Source of the DNA: CAZBKJ01 sp964492495
GTDB taxonomy: Bacteria > Patescibacteriota > Microgenomatia > UBA1400 > UBA12028
Reading direction: 5' to 3'
Assembly (NCBI GenBank): GCA_964492495.1
Contig: CAZBKJ010000042.1
Location: forward strand, 1-6,311
Length of the DNA: 6,311 nucleotides
Shown here: positions 1 to 5,267 of the stretch, piece after piece
Position numbering within the stretch: the first letter of the stretch is position 1
How the letters are laid out: each line of letters starts with the position of its first letter
Notes under the pieces: generated by a model
Database searches by the model: none
What the model saw: the letters and a program-made list of their open reading frames with translations, nothing else
Told to the model about the DNA's origin: nothing
Made by a program: the position numbers and the translations under genes

Positions 1-71
1 GAATTAAAAGAATGGCACAAATTCTTGAGCGCAGAAGAGAGGAAGATCCTCCAATGACAGAATTCGATTAG
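1..71 (+). CDS. 3' end of an unidentified upstream gene (reading frame ambiguous)
   Basis: Only the last 18 to 22 codons of an upstream gene are present, and two frames are open to the left edge. One runs from base 3 to a TAG at 69-71 and ends with the residues ILERRREEDPPMTEFD. The other runs from base 1 to a TGA at 55-57 and ends with FLSAEERKILQ. Both look like plausible charged, helical C-termini, and neither is recognised as a family. The frame ending at 71 is slightly preferred because it leaves the shorter gap (67 nt) to ftsE. No hairpin terminator follows, so read-through into ftsE is possible. Confidence 0.4.
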   Translation, partial: IKRMAQILERRREEDPPMTEFD

Positions 72-100
72 GCTTACTCTTTTCTCTCGTATTTCTAACC

Positions 101-129
101 TTCACATTCTGTTCATTTTCCGATAGGAT
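101..129 (+). promoter_or_regulatory. possible promoter in front of ftsE
   Basis: TTCACA at 101-106 matches the -35 consensus at five of six positions. It lies 17 nt before TAGGAT at 124-129, which matches the -10 consensus at four of six. Transcription would then start near 136, only about three bases before the ftsE ATG. The same AGGAT can instead be read as a Shine-Dalgarno site 8 nt before that ATG, so the two readings compete. The rest of 72-138 is pyrimidine-rich and shows nothing else clear. Confidence 0.25.
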
Positions 130-138
130 GAATATCTA

Positions 139-690
139 ATGGTTCTCTTTCAAAATGTTACCAAGACCTACGGAAATCAGACAGTGCTTTCTGATGTGAG
201 TTTCTCTGTACTTCCAGGTGACTTTGTCTTTCTTGTTGGACGATCTGGTTCGGGTAAAACAACGATCATGAGGCTTTTAACGAGCCAGACTGTTCATGAT
301 GAAGGAGATATCCATGTTGGAGACCTAGAGGTAGGAAAACTACGTGGAGGACAAGTCCAGGAGCTCAGGCGCACCGTTGGTGTTATCTATCAAGACTACA
401 AACTTCTTCCTGAACGAACCGTCGCCGAAAATATTGCGTTAGGGCTTGAAATCATTGGGAAGTCAAAAGATGAGATTGACGCCAGAATTACAGATCTACT
501 GGCGCTTATCCAACTACCTGAAAAAAGAAATGTGTTCCCAAGTCAGCTTTCTGGTGGAGAAGCGCAGAGAGTAAGTATTGCTCGCGCTTTAGCAACCGCA
601 CCAAAGGTGCTTTTTGCAGATGAGCCAACTGGAAACCTTGACGAAACTACTGCTTCACAAATCGTAAGACTGCTTGCCAAAATCAATTAG
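139..690 (+). CDS. ftsE: Cell division ATP-binding protein FtsE, ended early by an in-frame amber codon
   Basis: This is the ABC-type ATPase of the FtsEX complex, which sits on the inner face of the membrane with FtsX and drives septal peptidoglycan hydrolysis. Visible motifs are Walker A GRSGSGKTT (residues 34-42), Q-loop Gln85 (VIYQD), signature LSGGEAQR (137-144), Walker B VLFADEP (157-163) with Glu162, and D-loop GNLD (165-168). The sequence stops at residue 183, after KIN, at TAG 688-690. Family members run to about 220 residues, and the missing part follows in the same frame (see 688-861). As read here, the protein lacks the H-loop histidine needed for normal ATP hydrolysis. The ATG at 139 is supported by AGGAT 8 nt upstream and by alignment with the usual FtsE N-terminus. 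The family call is very sure; whether this copy works is not. Confidence 0.95.
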   Translation: MVLFQNVTKTYGNQTVLSDVSFSVLPGDFVFLVGRSGSGKTTIMRLLTSQTVHDEGDIHVGDLEVGKLRGGQVQELRRTVGVIYQDYKLLPERTVAENIALGLEIIGKSKDEIDARITDLLALIQLPEKRNVFPSQLSGGEAQRVSIARALATAPKVLFADEPTGNLDETTASQIVRLLAKIN

Positions 691-861
691 CTAGGTACGA
701 CCATCATGATGGCAACGCACAATATGTCTCTTGTCTCGATGCTTGAAAAAAGAGTTATTGAATTGGATGCGGGACGGGCAACAGAGCGCAAAGCAAAGAG
801 CAAAGCTACAAAGCAAAAAGAACCAGAAGCAAAGGAAGAAAAGTCAAAGGACTCAAAATAA
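688..861 (+). pseudogene. ftsE: Remainder of ftsE beyond the amber codon (H-loop and charged tail)
   Basis: Reading straight on through TAG (codon 184) gives 56 further codons ending at TAA 859-861, two bases before the ftsX ATG. They begin LGTTIMMATHN, the FtsE segment containing the H-loop; the histidine is residue 194, codon 718-720. This is followed by the usual C-terminal helix region and then about 27 residues almost entirely of Lys, Glu, Ala and Ser. Full length would be 240 residues including the TAG position. No frame change is needed, so a single substitution explains the break (for example CAG or AAG to TAG). Two in-frame ATGs at 706-711 could restart translation, but only of a fragment without a nucleotide-binding site. 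The options are a real nonsense mutation, a sequencing or assembly error, or amber suppression. Confidence 0.85.
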
Positions 862-863
862 CT

Positions 864-1742
864 ATGTTTCGATCCGTTCACACAGCTTTTCGTAATATGC
901 GCCGGAGTCCTTACCAGGCCTTTATCGCGATCGTCATGATGTCTCTGACGTTCTTTGTGGGGTACTGCTTTGTCATGGTCTTGTACGCTGCAAATGGAGC
1001 ACTCTCGTACCTTGAAACTCGTCCCCAAGTGATTGCTTACTTTGCCGTCAATGCGCCACCTGAAAAACTGCAAGCAGGAAAAGACAGTATCGAAACGAAA
1101 GGCTATGTCGATGAGGTCAAAGCCATCACCAAAGAGGAAGCCCTCACGATCTTTCAAGAAGAAAATAAAAAAGACCCGCTACTTATTGAGCTTGTAACTG
1201 CAGATATATTGCCTGCCAGTTTGGAAGTCGGGGCAAAGTCGATTGATAATTTGTCACAGATAAAAACAGACCTCGAGCAAATCGACGGCGTCGAAGAAGT
1301 TGTGTATCAAAAAGATGTTATCGATAATGTGTCTCGCTGGACGAAGACACTTCGCATTTTTGGGTTAATTACCACAAGTGTGCTCATGTGCATTACGGTG
1401 TTGTTGATCATCGTAATCTTAAGTCTTCGTGTTGGAATGAAGCGATCGGAAATTTCGATCATGCGACTCCTTGGTGCTGGATCTTGGTATATACGAGGGC
1501 CTTTCTTGTTTGAGGGGATTTTGTACGGAGTATTTGGATCGATTATTGGATGGCTTTCATCGTACATCTTACTTTTATATCTCACCCCAACGCTGCTGGC
1601 TTTCTTTGGTCAAGCACAAGTGCTGCCATTTCCAGTCATGGTGCTTGGAGCAATGCTGGGAATTGGAGCGCTCATAGGCACGTTTTTGGGAATAATCTCC
1701 AGCACCTTCGCTGTCAGTCGTTTTGTTCGCACAAAAGGATAA
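864..1742 (+). CDS. ftsX: Cell division protein FtsX (membrane subunit of FtsEX)
   Basis: FtsX is the integral membrane partner of FtsE and passes the ATPase signal to a peptidoglycan hydrolase, or its activator, outside the membrane. The 292-residue protein has the full family layout. A short basic N-terminus (NMRRSPYQAF) precedes membrane segment 1 (about 20-42). An extracellular domain follows (about 43-163), containing the family-typical LPASLEV (116-122). Segment 2 is at about 166-188, a cytoplasmic coupling stretch with MKRSEISIMRLLGA (192-205) and RGPFLFEG (211-218) comes next, then segments 3 (about 213-240) and 4 (about 255-284). It starts 2 nt after the full-length ftsE frame, implying cotranscription. 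A weak AAAGGA lies 12 nt before the ATG, so translational coupling to ftsE is likely. If so, the amber codon in ftsE could lower FtsX production. Nothing in ftsX itself is broken. Confidence 0.95.
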   Translation: MFRSVHTAFRNMRRSPYQAFIAIVMMSLTFFVGYCFVMVLYAANGALSYLETRPQVIAYFAVNAPPEKLQAGKDSIETKGYVDEVKAITKEEALTIFQEENKKDPLLIELVTADILPASLEVGAKSIDNLSQIKTDLEQIDGVEEVVYQKDVIDNVSRWTKTLRIFGLITTSVLMCITVLLIIVILSLRVGMKRSEISIMRLLGAGSWYIRGPFLFEGILYGVFGSIIGWLSSYILLLYLTPTLLAFFGQAQVLPFPVMVLGAMLGIGALIGTFLGIISSTFAVSRFVRTKG

Positions 1743-1743
1743 G

Positions 1744-2961
1744 ATGTGTATCAAAAAAAATATACTTCAGTTGTTGATCGTTGTTGTCACGATTGTTTTT
1801 TTCGGGCATGTTTCTTTGGTACAGGCACAAGAAAATTCTCCTGAGTATCAAAACAAGCTCAAAGAAATTGAGACACTCAAGTCAAAGATAAATCAACTGC
1901 AAGGTGAAGCAAAAACACTCTCATCCGCGATCAATTACCTCACCAATAAAAAGACGCTTACGCAAAAACAGGCGGAAGCAACTGAAGTAGAGATCGTCAT
2001 TTTACAAAAAGAGATTGAGTCTCTTGATGGGAAAATAGATAACTTAGAACAGTCGCTTGATGATCTGGCAGCCGCACTACTCAAAGAAGTTCAAAACGGC
2101 TATAAGCAAACGGAAATAGGGCCATTTGAGATTATTTTCTCTTCAAATTCATTTTCGGGTCTCTACACGCGCTATAAGTACGCGAAACTTGCGCAGTCAC
2201 ACTATCAAAATGTCTTGTCACAAACAACACAGACTAAAATAGACTATGATCTGCAAAAAGAAACCAAAGAGGTAAAACAAAAAAGCGTTGCAGAGTTGAA
2301 AGTGAAACTGGAACAGCAAAAAAAGGACTTGGAATCGCAGGAAAATGCGAAAAAGAAACTTTTGACAGACACGAAAAGCAATGAAGGAAACTATCAGAAA
2401 TTACTTTCGCAAGCAGAGAGTGAACTTGCATCCTTGTCGTCGTTCTCAAAAAGTAGAGGGGCAAACGTTCTGCCAGCACAAACAAGTCCAGATGGGTGGT
2501 TTTTCTCACAACGTGATGAACGATGGGCTGGCCTTTGTATTGGAAGCTCATGTGGAACAAGCAATAGTGGAACAATTCTCGATGTTGGATGTTTGGTTTC
2601 CAGCACCGCGATGGTGAAAAAGAAATATGGAGAGGATGTGACCCCCATTACTATTGCACGAAACTCGGGATATTTTTTCTCAAATACCGCGTACATGCTT
2701 CAACCCTGGCCGTCACCCAGTGGATATCGATATGAACGCAGTGGGTACAGCCAGGACAAACTTGATAGTGAGCTTCGTGAAGGCAGGCCAGTAATTGCAC
2801 ACATGAAAATCGGTACACGAGATGGTCACTTCATCGTGATCAAAAGTGGAGAAAAAGGAAACTATACAATTCACGACCCAATCGAAGGGTACGATAAAAA
2901 GTTGACAGAGTTTTATAAAATATCTCAGATCAGCTCGATAAATTACCTAAAAAAAGTATAA
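1744..2961 (+). CDS. Secreted coiled-coil C39-like cysteine peptidase, likely FtsEX-controlled murein hydrolase (PcsB-like)
   Basis: The 405-residue protein has a signal peptide (residues 1-28, cut after VQA) and a long coiled coil (about 33-235). The middle of the coil (EVQNGYKQTEIGPFEIIFSS, then YTRYKYAKLA) resembles the hinge of PcsB and EnvC. The C-terminal domain (about 250-405) looks like the C39_2 papain-like fold. It opens with FFSQRDERWAG, followed by Cys283 in DVGCLVSSTAMV, His362 in GHFIVIK and Asp378 in IHDP as the likely catalytic set. Cys265 and Cys270 may form a disulfide. PcsB and EnvC are known to work with FtsEX, carrying CHAP or degenerate LytM domains; a C39-type domain in that role is inferred from architecture and from the position 1 nt after ftsX. 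The substrate could be peptidoglycan cross-bridges or a protein. The ATG at 1744 is preferred over a TTG at 1723, because AAGGAT (1735-1740) precedes it and the signal peptide begins there. Confidence 0.85.
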   Translation: MCIKKNILQLLIVVVTIVFFGHVSLVQAQENSPEYQNKLKEIETLKSKINQLQGEAKTLSSAINYLTNKKTLTQKQAEATEVEIVILQKEIESLDGKIDNLEQSLDDLAAALLKEVQNGYKQTEIGPFEIIFSSNSFSGLYTRYKYAKLAQSHYQNVLSQTTQTKIDYDLQKETKEVKQKSVAELKVKLEQQKKDLESQENAKKKLLTDTKSNEGNYQKLLSQAESELASLSSFSKSRGANVLPAQTSPDGWFFSQRDERWAGLCIGSSCGTSNSGTILDVGCLVSSTAMVKKKYGEDVTPITIARNSGYFFSNTAYMLQPWPSPSGYRYERSGYSQDKLDSELREGRPVIAHMKIGTRDGHFIVIKSGEKGNYTIHDPIEGYDKKLTEFYKISQISSINYLKKV

Positions 2962-2970
2962 TCAAATCAA

Positions 2971-4227
2971 ATGAAACTCCTTCTTTCCGTCATTTTTTGC
3001 ACCCTTTTTTCTTGGTTTTTGGTCTCACCAGTGAGCGCCCAAACCCCTACTCCTCAACCAGGAACGATATCGCTTTCTGAAGTTTTCGCGTGTCAGGGTG
3101 CTGGAGAAAAAGAATGGATAGAGATTAAAAATTCAGGAACGACGGAAGCCGTGCTTACTGACTGGAAGCTCAAAGACGATACACAAACCAATAAACATCA
3201 ATTCTCGATAACAATCCCAGCAGGAGGATATGGAGTTGTTGAGATTGCTGAATCAAATGCAATCTATAATAACTCCAGTAAAGACACTGTAAAACTGGTC
3301 GATCAGTCCGATAACAACATTGACGTGTTTGAATACTCCAACTGTGACACAGCTTGGGTCTGGGCAAAATCTGGGACTGAGTGGAAACAGACCACTGCAA
3401 AAACCTCTGGAAAAGCAAATGAGATTACAGCACCACCAAGTTCAACCCCTACCCAAAACACGACCGCAACCCCGACCCCAACCGCGACAGCAACTACTGC
3501 TTCTCAGCCTAGCAATATCTCAATTTCTGAAATTTATGCGTGTCAAGTGGACGGGGGAAAAGAATGGGTAGAACTGTACAACGACAACAATTCATCAGTA
3601 ACACTTACTGACTGGAAACTTCTGGATGATGACAACAACGATCAACCGATCTCTTCGTTGACGATCTCAGCCAAAGGATATGGCGTAGTTGAAGTATCCA
3701 AATATTCTCGGGGAATGCTCACCAATGATGGTGATGTGATCTCGCTTGTGGATGGTGCTGGGAAAACTGTGGAGAATAAAGAGTATAGTTCCTGTAGTAC
3801 AACCACATCGTATGCAAAAGTAAGTGGAGATTGGAAACAGACGACAAGTATCACAAAAGGCTCTGCAAATGCCTTTACAGCAGTAACATCCAATTCCACA
3901 CCAACGGCCACACCAACAGCGAGCCCGACTCCCAAAACCACCGCAAGCCCCACACCAACATCATCAGCTTCGCCAAGCGCTAGTAGTAGTGCTTTGCCAA
4001 CAAGCACACCTGAAGGCGAAGTCCTCGGAATCAGTGATGAGGTAGAAGTGACACCAGAACCAGAAGTTATCAAAGAACAACAATCATCAGGGTCAGGAGC
4101 TACAGGCGCCATTGTCGCGATGGGGCTTGGAGGTATACTCTTGTGTGGAGTCGGAGGATATCTAGGGTATGAGTGGTATAGTAAAAAATATGGAAAGCTA
4201 CCTTTTCAGTTTCCATTTGCGAGATAA
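2971..4227 (+). CDS. Secreted, membrane-anchored protein with two lamin-tail (LTD) domains
   Basis: The 418-residue protein has a signal peptide (1-23, cut after VSA) and two lamin-tail-like beta domains (about 32-150 and 182-300). Pro/Thr/Ser-rich linkers follow each (about 155-180 and 308-348). An acidic stretch with VLGIS (351-355) leads to a Gly-rich membrane helix (about 376-401) and a short basic tail. Both domains share IS[LI]SE, LTDWKL, GYGVVE and WKQTT, and match in position at an exact 150-residue offset. Each has two cysteines 84 residues apart (41/125 and 191/275). The layout indicates a surface protein held by its C-terminal helix, with the linkers acting as stalks. LTD domains are common in secreted proteins of CPR bacteria, but their ligand is generally unknown. 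It lies 9 nt after the peptidase gene. No Shine-Dalgarno site is visible, so translation may rely on coupling. Its role in envelope or division work is inferred only from the operon. Confidence 0.85.
   Translation: MKLLLSVIFCTLFSWFLVSPVSAQTPTPQPGTISLSEVFACQGAGEKEWIEIKNSGTTEAVLTDWKLKDDTQTNKHQFSITIPAGGYGVVEIAESNAIYNNSSKDTVKLVDQSDNNIDVFEYSNCDTAWVWAKSGTEWKQTTAKTSGKANEITAPPSSTPTQNTTATPTPTATATTASQPSNISISEIYACQVDGGKEWVELYNDNNSSVTLTDWKLLDDDNNDQPISSLTISAKGYGVVEVSKYSRGMLTNDGDVISLVDGAGKTVENKEYSSCSTTTSYAKVSGDWKQTTSITKGSANAFTAVTSNSTPTATPTASPTPKTTASPTPTSSASPSASSSALPTSTPEGEVLGISDEVEVTPEPEVIKEQQSSGSGATGAIVAMGLGGILLCGVGGYLGYEWYSKKYGKLPFQFPFAR
3064..3870 (+). repeat. Two LTD-coding units at a 450-nt period inside one gene
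   Basis: The coding DNA for the first lamin-tail domain (3064-3420) is repeated as a diverged copy at 3514-3870, exactly 450 nt later. Anchor codons keep this offset: Trp65/Trp215 (3163/3613), first Cys (3091/3541) and second Cys (3343/3793). Nucleotide identity is patchy, highest around ACTGACTGGAA and TGGAAACAGAC, so the duplication is old and the units have been kept apart by coding constraint. Confidence 0.7.
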
Positions 4228-4230
4228 TCT

Positions 4231-4614
4231 ATGTCTAGTTTTCAGTCATCTGTTAGCAGTTCACGCTTTTATTGGGTGCTCCTTTTTTTGTGGTGTGCAC
4301 TAATCTTCTTCTTGTCTTCACAACAACGACTTCCTGGTCCAGAAAACGTGAGTTTTGATTTTTTGATAAAAAAGACAGGTCATGTCAGCGTCTATGCAGT
4401 ACTTTTCTGGCTGTCATATACTGCCTTTTCAAAGGAAAACTTTACACGTCCCAGTTTGTATGCGTTTCTTTTTGGGATTGCCTATGCTCTCAGTGATGAG
4501 TTTCACCAATCGTTTGTGCCGGGAAGAACGCCAATGCTTCGTGACGTCGTGATCGATATTTTTGGGATGATAGTTTCGTTTGGAGCAATTCGGTTTTCAA
4601 AAAAAGGACGCTAG
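4231..4614 (+). CDS. VanZ-like family membrane protein
   Basis: This is a 127-residue integral membrane protein of the VanZ-like family. It has about four membrane segments (about 13-30, 51-66, 73-88 and 104-120). Family residues are visible: FLSSQ (27-31), Lys48 and His51 in KKTGHVSVY, SDEFHQSFVPGR (88-99), and Asp105 and Asp109 before the last helix. VanZ was named for low-level teicoplanin resistance, but most small homologues have no proven function, so no resistance role should be read into it. The conserved polar residues within the membrane suggest binding or handling of a lipid-linked or cell-wall ligand. It begins 3 nt after the LTD gene and is the last gene of the operon. No strong Shine-Dalgarno site is visible (GAGAT lies just upstream). 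Its TAG stop overlaps the trmD stop on the other strand. Confidence 0.85.
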   Translation: MSSFQSSVSSSRFYWVLLFLWCALIFFLSSQQRLPGPENVSFDFLIKKTGHVSVYAVLFWLSYTAFSKENFTRPSLYAFLFGIAYALSDEFHQSFVPGRTPMLRDVVIDIFGMIVSFGAIRFSKKGR

Positions 4615-4625
4615 CTCTTTTTTTT
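4599..4625. terminator. Possible bidirectional terminator at the convergent junction
   Basis: Seven A's (4599-4605) and a G (4606) can pair with C4617 and the T-run 4618-4625, enclosing a loop that contains GCTAGC. Read either way, this gives a hairpin whose 3' arm is a U-run just past or across the stop codon, which suits two converging genes. The stem has only one G-C pair, so it would be a weak terminator that relies mainly on the U-tract. The A-run and T-run also encode lysines of the two proteins, so their presence may be coincidental. Confidence 0.35.
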
Positions 4626-5267
4626 CAAGGAAGTTCTCCAGTTTTCAATGTCTTTGTGGTTTCCAGAGAGAAGCACTTCCGGTACTTTCCAGCCGTTGTA
4701 GTCTGCGGGTCTGGTGTACTGAGGGTACTCTAATACACCTTCTTCTGTGTGGGATTCATCGTGACTACTTGTGTCGTCACCTAATGCACCAGGAAGCAGT
4801 CGAATGACACTATCTGTGATAACCATGGCTGGAAGCTCTCCGCCCGTGAGAACGTAGTCACCAATGCGAATCTCTTCATCGATAAGATGCTCTGCTACAC
4901 GCTCATCCACACCTTCATAGTGCCCACAAAGAAGAATCAAATGGTCAACCTCACTATATTCCTTGGCTTTTTTTTGGGTGTAGGGTTGTCCTTTGGCAGA
5001 GAGCAAAACAACTTTTGTACTAGCCTCTAAACCGATCGTATTCTTGACACTCTTTATAGCTTTCTCAATGGGTTCAATCATCATCACCATCCCAGGCCCG
5101 CCACCATACGGTGGCTGATCAACCGAGTGATGCTTGTCACTGGAAAATGATCGTATATCCACAAGATTAATCTCTGCGACTTTTTTTTCTACCGCACGTT
5201 TGATCATGCTTTCTGAGAAAGGCCCGGTAAACATCGATGGAAAGAGGGAAAGGATGGAAATGGTCAT
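4611..5267 (-). CDS. trmD: tRNA (guanine-N1-)-methyltransferase TrmD
   Basis: TrmD transfers a methyl group from S-adenosylmethionine to N1 of guanine 37 next to the anticodon in tRNAs reading CNN-type codons, which prevents +1 frameshifting. It is a cytoplasmic SPOUT (trefoil-knot) homodimer. Visible motifs are PPYGGGPGM (52-60), LLSAKGQPYTQ (88-98), LLCGHYEGVDERV (112-124), the knot segment IRIGDYVLTGGELPAM (133-148), RLLPGALG (156-163) and the catalytic-region Asp170 in SHDES. At 218 residues it is short. E. coli TrmD has 255, and this one ends at NWRTSLKKKS, just where relatives continue with an RRP-LL helix. The knot and active site are complete, so activity is expected. Its ATG overlaps the stop of the upstream 261-aa gene (ATGA). 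No Shine-Dalgarno site is visible, so coupled translation is likely. The usual rpsP/rimM/rplS neighbours are absent here. Confidence 0.95.
   Translation of the reverse strand: MTISILSLFPSMFTGPFSESMIKRAVEKKVAEINLVDIRSFSSDKHHSVDQPPYGGGPGMVMMIEPIEKAIKSVKNTIGLEASTKVVLLSAKGQPYTQKKAKEYSEVDHLILLCGHYEGVDERVAEHLIDEEIRIGDYVLTGGELPAMVITDSVIRLLPGALGDDTSSHDESHTEEGVLEYPQYTRPADYNGWKVPEVLLSGNHKDIENWRTSLKKKS

Noticed and set aside
128..139. Tiny ORF ATG AAT ATC TAA overlapping the ftsE start (TAATG)
   Set aside because: Three codons with no ribosome site of its own; a leader peptide cannot be supported, though the TAATG overlap is real.
688..690. Genome-wide reassignment of TAG to an amino acid
   Set aside because: VanZ and trmD both end at TAG at sensible points, and extending either would only read into the other gene's antisense strand. 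Local suppression or error is more likely.
687..1157. Open frame of 156 codons on the minus strand across the end of ftsE and the start of ftsX
   Set aside because: It lies antisense to clearly conserved FtsE/FtsX coding sequence, shows no family motif, and is an out-of-frame shadow.
1723..1743. TTG start for the peptidase gene, 21 nt upstream of the ATG
   Set aside because: It would overlap ftsX and put charged residues before the signal peptide; the ATG at 1744 has AAGGAT upstream and starts directly with the signal peptide.
3642..4112. Minus-strand open frame of 156 codons opposite the LTD gene
   Set aside because: Its Val/Gly-rich low-complexity sequence is simply the complement of the Pro/Thr-rich linkers.
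4513..4613. Extension of TrmD through its TAG (continuing RPFFENR and onward), which faintly recalls the RRP-LL segment
   Set aside because: The extension is the antisense of conserved VanZ coding sequence and matches TrmD at only two or three residues, so the likeness is probably chance.
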